A DNA stretch of 64,000 nt from assembly GCF_003967175.1 (NCBI RefSeq), contig NZ_AP018553.1, forward strand, positions 1,116,001 through 1,180,000, given 5' to 3'. Under the pieces are notes generated by a model, which was given only the letters and a program-made list of their open reading frames with translations, had not been told where the DNA came from and made no database searches. Origin of the DNA: Sulfodiicoccus acidiphilus (GTDB lineage: Archaea; Thermoproteota; Thermoprotei_A; Sulfolobales; Sulfolobaceae). This document shows positions 57,689-64,000 of this stretch, piece after piece (the stretch's first letter is position 1; every line of letters starts with the position of its first letter). The position numbers and the translations under genes are program-made.

Positions 57689-58177
57689 ATGAGCGAGCCG
57701 GAGCTCATCTCTGAGAGTAAGGAGAAGTGCTTCGTTTGCGGTGCAGAGGAAATGGAAGTGAGGAACTACGTCCACGATGCAGGCTTGGCTGGTAAGTTAC
57801 TGATCTCGGTGTGGCAGTGTGGAGGTTGTGGCTATAGGAGCGTAGATGTGAAACCTTGGGAGGGGAAGTTGCCTGTAACCTTGGAGTTCAAAGTGGAGGA
57901 CCCTGATGATCTAAACGTACTTGTTTACAGGTCAGCATTGGGAACTCTCTCAATACCTGAACTGGGCCTAGAAATAACTCCTGGCTCCTCTTCTCACGGT
58001 AACATAACCACCGTGGAGGGAATACTAGAGGAGGTACTAGAGATCTTTCCAGAAGAGCAGGTAGAGGCGATTAGGGAGGCCAAGGAGGGGAAGGTTAAGT
58101 TCACGCTATTAATAAGGGATCCCAGCGGATCGAGTTTCATAAAGAGCGATAGAGTCAAGGCCATATCTCAGGCTTGA
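57689..58177 (+). CDS. ZPR1-type zinc-finger protein
   Basis: A 162-residue archaeal ZPR1 homologue. Seen are a zinc finger CFVCGAEE with CGGCGYRS, then a beta domain containing SALGTLSIPELGLEITPG, then TTVEGILEEV. Eukaryotic ZPR1 is a chaperone for elongation factor 1A; an analogous role is likely but not shown here. The ATG at 57689 is preferred over TTG at 57680. It overlaps the next gene by 4 bp. Confidence 0.8.
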   Translation: MSEPELISESKEKCFVCGAEEMEVRNYVHDAGLAGKLLISVWQCGGCGYRSVDVKPWEGKLPVTLEFKVEDPDDLNVLVYRSALGTLSIPELGLEITPGSSSHGNITTVEGILEEVLEIFPEEQVEAIREAKEGKVKFTLLIRDPSGSSFIKSDRVKAISQA

Positions 58178-58740
58178 ACATGTTGGACGTGGGCGCAGTA
58201 GTGCTAGCTGGAGGAGAGGGAAGGAGGTTTGGTTCTAATAAACTCCTCGTTGATGTTGATGGAAGGCCTCTGTTATGGTGGGTCCTAGAGGCGGTCTCCC
58301 ACTTGGACAGGGTTGTAGTTGTGGGGAAGTACTATAGAGAGATAATAGCAGCATTTCCTTCGGAGGTGGCCATTTACAATCCACGTTACTCCGAGGGGAT
58401 GAGTTCCTCCGTGAAGTTGGGCTTGAACTTCTTTGCTAGGAAAGAGGCGATCCTATTCGTTCCTGGCGACATGCCGTTGCTCAGGAGAGATACAGTAAAT
58501 AGAATTCTCTCCGCTACCTCGCCTGAATGCGATGCTGTGGTTCCAGTGCATGAAGGGACGCGGGGAAACCCAGTTTTAATAATGAAAAGGCTCTTCCCTG
58601 AACTCCTCCTGATTTCTGGAGACGTGGGAGCCAGGAACGTGATAAATAGGCATAAAGCCTGCTATGTGGAGTGTGGAAGAGAAGTTATCATAGATGTTGA
58701 CTATCCTACTGACCTTTCATCCTTTCGGCAGCCAGCTTGA
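58174..58740 (+). CDS. MobA/MocA-like molybdenum cofactor nucleotidyltransferase
   Basis: A 188-residue NTP-transferase with [30 protein letters not shown] and GTRGNPVLI. Family members attach CMP or GMP to molybdopterin. The CMP-type (MocA) would serve the neighbouring xanthine-dehydrogenase-family subunits at 58706-60033, with which it is convergent and overlaps by 35 bp. CTP or GTP preference is not resolved. Confidence 0.75.
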   Translation: MNMLDVGAVVLAGGEGRRFGSNKLLVDVDGRPLLWWVLEAVSHLDRVVVVGKYYREIIAAFPSEVAIYNPRYSEGMSSSVKLGLNFFARKEAILFVPGDMPLLRRDTVNRILSATSPECDAVVPVHEGTRGNPVLIMKRLFPELLLISGDVGARNVINRHKACYVECGREVIIDVDYPTDLSSFRQPA

Positions 58741-59197
58741 TCGCATCAATTATGTTTTGGTACCCAGTGCACCTGCATAGGTTACCAGATATGCCCTCCT
58801 TAATTTCCTCTTCCGTCGGATTCGGATTGTTCTTCAATAACCAATAGCTCTGCATTATCATGCCCGGGGTACAGTAACCACACTGCAGACCGTGTTTCTC
58901 CCAGAACGCCTCTTGTATCGGGTGTAACTTCTCCCCCTCTGCAAGTCCCTCTATGGTAAGTATTTCAGCTCCGTCCGCCTCAACGCCTAACAGCGTACAC
59001 GACTTGACCGATTTCCCATCCATTATTATAGTGCATGCCCCACAGTGGCTAGTGTCACAGCCGACGTGAACTCCCGTGAAGCCAAGCTCTCTAAGTACGT
59101 GCACTAGTAACCTCCGGGGTTCCACTTCCGTTTCATAGTCTTGCCCATTTATCCTCAACTTAATCTTGGCCTTTTGATCCTGCTCTATGACCTTCAT
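58706..59197 (-). CDS. cutC: molybdenum hydroxylase small subunit with two 2Fe-2S clusters
   Basis: A 163-residue protein. The plant-type ferredoxin cysteines are in [13 protein letters not shown] plus a distal SCTLLG; the second cluster motif is CGYCTPGM with CRCTGYQN. It is the gamma subunit of an aldehyde/glyceraldehyde dehydrogenase as in Sulfolobales. It overlaps the medium subunit by 4 bp. Confidence 0.88.
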   Translation of the reverse strand: MKVIEQDQKAKIKLRINGQDYETEVEPRRLLVHVLRELGFTGVHVGCDTSHCGACTIIMDGKSVKSCTLLGVEADGAEILTIEGLAEGEKLHPIQEAFWEKHGLQCGYCTPGMIMQSYWLLKNNPNPTEEEIKEGISGNLCRCTGYQNIIDAIKLAAERMKGQ

Positions 59198-60033
59198 TGT
59201 TTACCACCTAGAGCCTCCATGAGAGCTCTCCTCGTGTAGACCTTTACAAGCTTCTTTTTATATTCGCTTGAAGCTCTGGCTGAAGGTATCGGATTAACTG
59301 AGTCCATAGCCTTCTGAGAGGCCTCTTCTATTAATTTCTCATCTCCCTTCGAATCTTGCAGCACTTTCTCTGCCTCCCTCAGTCTCGATGCTACTGGTCC
59401 TATCAGCGCCGTTGCTATCCTGACGTCCTTAATGACCTCCCCTTCCTTCTTGAGCAAAACCGCCACGGCTGCGATGTCCTCCATCCTCTTGTAGGAGAAT
59501 GTGTAGCCTTTTAATATTGGAACCTGAACTTCGGTTATGAGCTCTCCGGTCTTAAGGTCAGTGGTGTAGATATCCTTCTGGAAACCCTCGAAGGGTACTA
59601 TCCTTTCGTTTCCTTTGCTCTTGACTCTCACCTTGGCCTCTGTCACTAGGAGGCTGGCAGGGTGGTCAGTTACCGGATCCGCCTGCGCTAGCTCCCCTCC
59701 TATTGTGCCCATGTTCCTTATCTGGGGGTCGGCTATCACCGACGCAACCGAGCTAACTACTGGAACGTTCTTTTTCACTATCTGATTCGTGGCTATCTCG
59801 AAGTGTGTGGCCAGCGCCCCAATGTAGACTGTCTTCTCGTCGTTCTTGATATAGTGAAGCTCCTTAAGCCTCCTCAACTCAACCAAGTAGGTAGGTCTGA
59901 GAAGTCTGAGTTTGAGCATGGGAATGAGGCTGAAGCCTCCGGCCAAAGGCCTTGCGTCCTCGTTCTTTTCAAGGAAGTCTAACGCTTCGTCCAAACTGTC
60001 CGGTATCACGTAGCCGAACTTCGGAGGATACAT
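59194..60033 (-). CDS. cutB: molybdenum hydroxylase FAD-binding medium subunit
   Basis: A 279-residue protein of the CoxM/CutB family. The FAD motif [17 protein letters not shown] (about 27-43) and the second [11 protein letters not shown] (about 112) bind the flavin. It should form the beta subunit beside CutC. The large subunit is not in this cluster; a C-terminal fragment of one is at the left edge of the window. Confidence 0.88.
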   Translation of the reverse strand: MYPPKFGYVIPDSLDEALDFLEKNEDARPLAGGFSLIPMLKLRLLRPTYLVELRRLKELHYIKNDEKTVYIGALATHFEIATNQIVKKNVPVVSSVASVIADPQIRNMGTIGGELAQADPVTDHPASLLVTEAKVRVKSKGNERIVPFEGFQKDIYTTDLKTGELITEVQVPILKGYTFSYKRMEDIAAVAVLLKKEGEVIKDVRIATALIGPVASRLREAEKVLQDSKGDEKLIEEASQKAMDSVNPIPSARASSEYKKKLVKVYTRRALMEALGGKQ

Positions 60034-60057
60034 AGTAAAGAGTGAAACACGTCACAG

Positions 60058-60195
60058 TTAAATTTGTTTGTACTTCCATGGGTTCTTCTTGAACTCGGCC
60101 ATGCACATTGGACTGCAAAAGTAGTAGTCCCTTCCGTCTAAGGTTAATTTATACTTAGGGCTCCTTACCTCCTCTCCACACACGGGGTCCTTCAT
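60058..60195 (-). CDS. small YHS-domain protein
   Basis: A 45-residue protein: KDPVCGEEV, then [23 protein letters not shown]. The Cys-x(n)-Cys-x3-Cys pattern is a YHS/TRASH metal-binding motif, as in the CopM-type protein at 38691. It follows the DUF3501 gene on the same strand. The ATG at 60195 is preferred; a GTG at 60207 is in frame. Confidence 0.7.
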   Translation of the reverse strand: MKDPVCGEEVRSPKYKLTLDGRDYYFCSPMCMAEFKKNPWKYKQI

Positions 60196-60297
60196 TAATG
60201 TTATCACGCTAAAACGGAATTAAAACATTTTCAACCTTGGTGATCATGAAAAAAGTTAGAAATAGCTTCCAGAAGCGATGTAGATGGTCGTCCCTCC

Positions 60298-60846
60298 TTA
60301 CAATTTGTACTTCTGGCATGGTTCCTTGGCTTCCTCAACTAACTTCTTAGCTAGGTCTTCAGGCAACTTTACGCTGACCTTGTAGTTTGGGTGGTCGACC
60401 ACTATCTCCATCTCTCCACTGCTCTCTCCAACGTCGAATGTGAGGTACTGAACTGTGCTGAACTCGTCTCCCTGCTCCCTTCCCCCCTCAGGTTCACCGT
60501 GAATCAGTTTCCCACCGATTTTCAGGTAAATCGAGTTGTATATGCCTTTGAGAGTTTTGAACACCTTCCTCAGGTCCTCTTCGTTTTCGGCGTTTATGTA
60601 GAGGGTGGCCTTGACCTTTCCATCGCAAGGAAGAAGGGTGGAGTATATTCTGTAAGTTCTGGCGATTTCTTTCTCATCTTCTAACTTGTCCAAGTAAATC
60701 ATCTCCTGAACCTGTTGAGCCACAGTATCGACGTTCTCGAAAAGCAGGGTGAGTCTATCTCCAAGCTCGAACCTCCTACCCCGCTTTATCTCTATGATGC
60801 GTTTTATACTCTCGCTTCTGACCTTTTCGTAATCCTTCCAAGGAAT
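60298..60846 (-). CDS. DUF3501 family protein, apparent ATT start
   Basis: About 182 residues. Recognised from the family pattern PWKDYEKVR near the N-terminus, RFELGDRLTLLFEN, TVAQQVQEMIYLDKL and VDHPNYK near the end. DUF3501 proteins occur with a rubrerythrin and an HdrD-like iron-sulfur protein, as here, suggesting a peroxide or redox role of unknown chemistry. The conserved frame has no ATG, GTG or TTG before its stop at 60867. ATT at 60846, 4 bp after the upstream stop, is the best candidate. The first standard start (GTG at 60723) would remove about 40 conserved residues. Confidence 0.7.
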   Translation of the reverse strand: MPWKDYEKVRSESIKRIIEIKRGRRFELGDRLTLLFENVDTVAQQVQEMIYLDKLEDEKEIARTYRIYSTLLPCDGKVKATLYINAENEEDLRKVFKTLKGIYNSIYLKIGGKLIHGEPEGGREQGDEFSTVQYLTFDVGESSGEMEIVVDHPNYKVSVKLPEDLAKKLVEEAKEPCQKYKL

Positions 60847-60850
60847 GAAC

Positions 60851-62038
60851 TTATCTAGCGTTCTCTATCGCCTCCTTCAACAATCTCAATGGGTGCTCCG
60901 CTTTGCGCCCTGAAGCCTTCCTTATCTGGAGTCCAGCTAAAGGACACTCGGTTGAGAAGTTCTGAGCGTCGCTCACACTGAAAGCCTCCATCATCTTCGC
61001 CCCCACCACCTTAGCTTTGGAGTAGTTCCTGAGGCCCCATCCCCCGTCTATCCCTGAGCAACCCTTGTCTACCGTTACTACCTTTGCATTAACAGTCCTC
61101 ATGAGTTGCACTCCTGGGAGGCCGACCTTCAGGTGTTTGAGGTGGCAAGGTGTGTGGTAGAGAACCTGCCTCCCCCCTAGGTTCCCCTTTATTTCTACTT
61201 TTCCCTCCTTTTTCAATTTAAGAAGGTACTCCATGGAATCGTAAACCTTTTGGGGTTCCCTATCCAGAACGTACTGGTACTCCCTGGTTAGCATCATAGT
61301 ACAGGTGGGTATCGGTGTCACTATCTCATACCCCTCCCTCTGATACTTCTCGATCATCCTTGAGTTATATTCCGCGTTATCGTGGAGCCTCCTAGCGTCC
61401 CCTGCGTCTAGCATGGGCGCACCACAGCACTTGAACTCTCCTTTACGAACTTCTATACCTAGCCTATTGTAGACTTCAACCAGATCCTCGATCACGTCAG
61501 GGAAGAAATTCCTTCCTAGGCAGGTGGGGAAGAGAACAACCTTGGCCACAGGGTTCTCAACTTTTCCTTCCATCTTTGGTTCCCTCTCGGCCACTTCAGG
61601 CATCGGGGCTCCTTCCTCCACACCTAGGAACTTGCTGCCGGCCTTCAGGAAGCCCTTAGCTAGGGGCCTCACGAGTGGGAGCGCGTCTAACGATTCCCAC
61701 AACAGATCCCTGAGTTTCAGCCCTGACTGTGATTTGTGGTAAAGCCAGGCCCAATCCATTAGGTGTGCGAAGTCCATGGCAAACTCGTGTGGAGGGGTAT
61801 AAGGGCAGTTAACGTAACACATGTTACAATGAAAGCACTCTGAAGCCACCACGTTTAAGTCGTCTATGGTGAGCGCCTTTGGGCCCTTTTGGTCAGTCAA
61901 CCTGAACAGACTTGGGAAGGCTGGGCAATAATTGAAGCAAAGCCTGCACCCGTGACAGATCGAGGCTTGCCTCACAAACTCCGACTTGAGCTTCTCGGAA
62001 TCTAAAAAAGATGGATTACTTGGATTTAGAGTATACAT
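60851..62038 (-). CDS. HdrD/GlpC-like iron-sulfur protein with CCG domains
   Basis: A 395-residue protein. Two ferredoxin motifs, [12 protein letters not shown] (about 29) and [12 protein letters not shown] (about 72), carry 4Fe-4S clusters. The C-terminal half has CCGAPMLD (about 205) and [10 protein letters not shown] (about 330) of the CCG type. It probably passes electrons between a quinone pool or thiols and the rubrerythrin/DUF3501 partners. It is related to the C-terminal subunit of anaerobic glycerol-3-phosphate dehydrogenase but sits in a rubrerythrin cluster. Confidence 0.8.
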   Translation of the reverse strand: MYTLNPSNPSFLDSEKLKSEFVRQASICHGCRLCFNYCPAFPSLFRLTDQKGPKALTIDDLNVVASECFHCNMCYVNCPYTPPHEFAMDFAHLMDWAWLYHKSQSGLKLRDLLWESLDALPLVRPLAKGFLKAGSKFLGVEEGAPMPEVAEREPKMEGKVENPVAKVVLFPTCLGRNFFPDVIEDLVEVYNRLGIEVRKGEFKCCGAPMLDAGDARRLHDNAEYNSRMIEKYQREGYEIVTPIPTCTMMLTREYQYVLDREPQKVYDSMEYLLKLKKEGKVEIKGNLGGRQVLYHTPCHLKHLKVGLPGVQLMRTVNAKVVTVDKGCSGIDGGWGLRNYSKAKVVGAKMMEAFSVSDAQNFSTECPLAGLQIRKASGRKAEHPLRLLKEAIENAR

Positions 62039-62058
62039 TGGCTCACCAACAATAGACT

Positions 62059-62487
62059 TTATCCCTTTAGTTTCTTTAACGCGTCTGTGAACTTTTCGGC
62101 GTGGCTCTTCTCAGCTCTCGCTAATGTTTCGAACCACTCCGCCAACTCGCTGAACCCTTCTTCCCTGGCAGTCTTAGCGAATCCTGGGTACATCTGAGTC
62201 CACTCATAGGTTTCTCCTGCCACGGCAGACTCCAGCATTTCCTCTAGCGTTCTGATTGGCTTGTCGGTAGCCGGATCCCCTATGTTGCCTTGTCTCACGA
62301 AGTCCAAGTGACCGAATCCGTGGGCTGTCTCGCCCTCAGCTATACTTCTAAGTAGCGCAGCTATCTCTGGATAGCCCTCCTCGTCGGCCCTCTTAGCGAA
62401 GTACAAGTACCTTCTGTTGGCCATTGCCTCTCCAGCGAAAGCGTGTTTCAGGTTTTGTTCTGTCTTGGTTCCCTTCATCTCCTTCAT
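62059..62487 (-). CDS. rubrerythrin
   Basis: About 142 residues with a ferritin-like four-helix bundle. Di-iron ligands are in [31 protein letters not shown] and [11 protein letters not shown]. No C-terminal rubredoxin domain, so it is the sulerythrin-like form known from Sulfolobus, which reduces peroxide. The ATG at 62487 lies about 30 bp after a TATA box. It heads the operon with the HdrD-like, DUF3501 and YHS genes. Confidence 0.88.
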   Translation of the reverse strand: MKEMKGTKTEQNLKHAFAGEAMANRRYLYFAKRADEEGYPEIAALLRSIAEGETAHGFGHLDFVRQGNIGDPATDKPIRTLEEMLESAVAGETYEWTQMYPGFAKTAREEGFSELAEWFETLARAEKSHAEKFTDALKKLKG

Positions 62488-62516
62488 TTTTGGTCGAATA
62501 TGATACCTCACCTAGA

Positions 62517-62527
62517 GTATATAAGGT
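62517..62527 (-). promoter_or_regulatory. TATA box of the rubrerythrin operon
   Basis: Minus-strand ACCTTATATAC lies about 30-40 bp before the rubrerythrin ATG, suitable for the four-gene operon. Confidence 0.5.
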
Positions 62528-62599
62528 TTTACTTCGTAGCAATTCTTACTTTGATGTATTAGCAGCTATCATGTGATACTTCTTCTGTCTAAAGGCATC

Positions 62600-62609
62600 G
62601 TTTTTATTC
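62600..62609 (+). promoter_or_regulatory. TATA box of the PD-(D/E)XK-like gene
   Basis: GTTTTTATTC ends 19 bp before the GTG at 62629, consistent with a leaderless start. Confidence 0.4.
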
Positions 62610-62628
62610 TCTGATTCAAATTCAGTTC

Positions 62629-63210
62629 GTGGACCCCTCAGATGTGCTTTCACCCCTCAGAGAGCTAGGGATGACCGACGAAGAGATCTCCTACGCCCTG
62701 AAGAGGGCTAGGGGAATAATATTTGGATTCGGCATGGAATTCAGGGCCAAGTCTGTACTCGAATCCATGAACTTCGAGGAGGTCAGAGGCGTCGATCTCC
62801 CCACACACGATATAGAGGCGATAAGGGGGGGAGTGAAGTACTTCATAGAGGTAAAAGCCACTCGTAAGTCTCCTACGAAAGGGTACAGCGCTCACAAGAT
62901 AGCCCAACTAGCTTTGTTGGACGGACCTCACATGACTTTGGTGATGTACCCCGAACCGAAACTCTATCTTACGGAGGAGGTTCTGAGCGAGCCTAAGAGG
63001 ATGCTCCTTTTTCTCCTAAAACAAGTCAAAAACGGCAACTTGGAAGCAGTTAAAAAAATAGTAGAGATTGGAGGGGACTTCCTCAGACCCTATGAGGCAG
63101 TAATCATGGACTTCTCTAGGAAGTACTCAGGAGAGGAAACTTCCACTTACCTTACCTACCTCCTTCGCAGCCAACCTCAAAGTGACGGACGGAACTTGGA
63201 GATCCTATAG
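62629..63210 (+). CDS. putative PD-(D/E)XK nuclease-like protein
   Basis: A 193-residue protein. DIEAIRGGVKYFIEVKATRKS (about 65-85) gives a D-x(n)-ExK motif, and KYGxxx-type helices follow (AHKIAQLALL). The N-terminal helices (ELGMTDEEISYALKRARG) are Sulfolobales-like. The candidate activity is nuclease or restriction-endonuclease-like; no partner methylase is present. The 3' end overlaps the convergent KH-protein gene by 34 bp. Confidence 0.5.
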   Translation: MDPSDVLSPLRELGMTDEEISYALKRARGIIFGFGMEFRAKSVLESMNFEEVRGVDLPTHDIEAIRGGVKYFIEVKATRKSPTKGYSAHKIAQLALLDGPHMTLVMYPEPKLYLTEEVLSEPKRMLLFLLKQVKNGNLEAVKKIVEIGGDFLRPYEAVIMDFSRKYSGEETSTYLTYLLRSQPQSDGRNLEIL

Positions 63211-63710
63211 GTCCTCAGCTCCTTCTCTGCCCTCTCTAAGTACTTATAAACAGCACTGTGATCCTTACCTCTTATTAACATCTCTACTGCTTTCCTAGTT
63301 ACCTGAAGTTGATCGTAGAATCCAATTAGCCCAACGTAATGGTCGTACACTGAGACATGTACACCCGTATACTCGAAGATAATCCTCTTAGTCTTACCTT
63401 TTTCACCTATTACTCTTCCCTTTAATCTCCTTAGGTCCTCCGGATCGTGTGTAACCTCCTTTATGTCTATTACATCTAACATGATATCGTCGGAAAGTAG
63501 CTTCATTGCGACTTCAACGTCGAATCCCAGCCCTATGGCGTTGATGATAGACTGCACTTTCAGGGCGCCGTACGAGTTATTTCCCTTTGGGCTAACGTTG
63601 AACATTTTATTCCTTTCATCGAACTTAACCTCGACTTCCTCTTTCTTGGAAAGGGAGGGAAGTACAGACTTCACCAATTCCAACCTCTCGTCTGGGACAG
63701 TGATAAACAT
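63177..63710 (-). CDS. KH-domain pre-rRNA processing protein (Dim2/Pno1-like)
   Basis: A 177-residue protein. Two KH modules; the second has RRLKGRVIGEKGKTKRIIFEYTGVHVSVYDHYVGLIG, the GxxG loop being GEKG. In archaea Dim2 acts with RIO1 and aIF1A in small-subunit maturation; those two genes lie about 30 kb away in this window rather than adjacent. Confidence 0.85.
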   Translation of the reverse strand: MFITVPDERLELVKSVLPSLSKKEEVEVKFDERNKMFNVSPKGNNSYGALKVQSIINAIGLGFDVEVAMKLLSDDIMLDVIDIKEVTHDPEDLRRLKGRVIGEKGKTKRIIFEYTGVHVSVYDHYVGLIGFYDQLQVTRKAVEMLIRGKDHSAVYKYLERAEKELRTYRISKFRPSL

Positions 63711-63831
63711 CGGCCCACTGTGTAGTTAATTGTACTCCAAATTTTAATCTCACCTCTCGAGGAAATAAGGAGGGTCACTGAACTCAATTAACGCTATTTT
63801 TCCTCCTGCGGGACGTCGGGAGGAGATCTGG

Positions 63832-64000
63832 ATGAAGTTCGTCGTCATAGGTGCGGGGGTTATCGGTTCAACACTTCATAGGTTACTGAAGAGGGCTGGG
63901 CACGATGTGATTGTGGTGGAGGCGGGAAAGAGAAAGGTATATCCTACCCTTATTCATTCCCTCCTCTTAAAGGGTGAGGACGTCTGGCTGGCTAGGAGGA
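63832..64000 (+). CDS. FAD-dependent oxidoreductase, N-terminal end only
   Basis: The first 56 codons reach the window edge. KFVVIGAGVIGSTLHRLLKRAG then DVIVVEAG is a Rossmann dinucleotide-binding motif of the DAO/glycine-oxidase or glycerol-3-phosphate dehydrogenase-like superfamily. The specific enzyme cannot be told from this part. Confidence 0.6.
   Translation, partial: MKFVVIGAGVIGSTLHRLLKRAGHDVIVVEAGKRKVYPTLIHSLLLKGEDVWLARR

Noticed and set aside
1-64000. CRISPR arrays or tRNA genes
   Set aside because: I saw no regularly spaced direct repeats and no cloverleaf with a T-loop; the recurring repeats are dispersed IS-type elements.

Overview
The window reads as chromosomal DNA from a thermoacidophilic archaeon of the order Sulfolobales. 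Supporting features are a CCG-type sdhABC operon, a copTMA copper cluster, the aIF1A-RIO1 pair, archaeal GTPBP1-like, ZPR1 and Dim2-type proteins, a CutBC molybdenum hydroxylase, a large S53 acid protease, and many starts lying 25-35 bp behind a TATA box (near-leaderless transcription). Base composition looks moderate rather than AT-rich, which fits a Metallosphaera-like member better than Saccharolobus. The species is an inference.

Layout. 0-2 kb: the end of a molybdenum hydroxylase large subunit, a PUA protein and Pcm. 3-8 kb: acyl-CoA synthetase, a polyprenol-kinase-like protein, a PD-(D/E)XK-like protein and PurT. 8-13 kb: a broken MFS transporter and sdhABC. 13.6-20.3 kb: a CPA2 exchanger, a histone-deacetylase-fold protein, a four-CBS protein with a possible hibernation-factor tail, a nitrilase, a double GGCT protein and a band-7 protein. 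21-28 kb: the giant S53 protease, a DEAD-box helicase and a decayed TnpB element. 28.6-38 kb: aminotransferase plus ornithine cyclodeaminase homologue, a frameshifted thiolase, aIF1A-RIO1, glycosyltransferase-PepQ and a frameshifted CobA. 38-46 kb: copper resistance, MoaB, membrane proteins, a nucleotidyltransferase, a flippase and GuaAb. 46.5-48.7 kb: a TnpB element and debris. 48.8-54.4 kb: TusA-like, SIS isomerase, phosphodiesterase, phosphoribosyltransferase, methylmalonyl-CoA mutase and epimerase. 55-64 kb: Hsp20, GTPBP1-like GTPase, ZPR1, MobA-like, CutBC, YHS, DUF3501, HdrD-like, rubrerythrin, a second PD-(D/E)XK-like protein, a Dim2 KH protein and the start of an FAD oxidoreductase.

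The intergenic space is dominated by short non-autonomous elements that look derived from two IS200/IS605-type TnpB elements. Family A (two near-identical ~345 bp copies) shares its right end with the TnpB element at 27-28 kb. Family B (four clear copies, one degenerate copy, one related element and several solo ends) shares its right-end hairpin with the TnpB element at 46.5-47.8 kb. Several junctions lie next to TTAC or TTTAC, as expected for IS200/IS605 insertion. No tnpA is present, so movement would need a transposase elsewhere. The retained right ends resemble TnpB omega-RNA scaffolds.

Four otherwise well-conserved genes (thiolase, CobA, the GTPBP1-like GTPase and the second TnpB) are each broken by one frameshift. 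In every case restoring one G to a GGGG run repairs the frame. Two breaks in the MFS pseudogene also fall on G runs. This may be a homopolymer consensus error or a real G-tract slippage phenomenon, and it should be settled before these genes are called dead.

Metabolically the window combines respiration (Sdh), propionyl/methylmalonyl-CoA interconversion, fatty acid/acyl-CoA activation and thiolysis, aldehyde oxidation through a molybdenum hydroxylase with MoaB and a MobA-like enzyme nearby, purine synthesis and salvage (PurT, GuaAb, a phosphoribosyltransferase), and defence against copper and oxidative stress.
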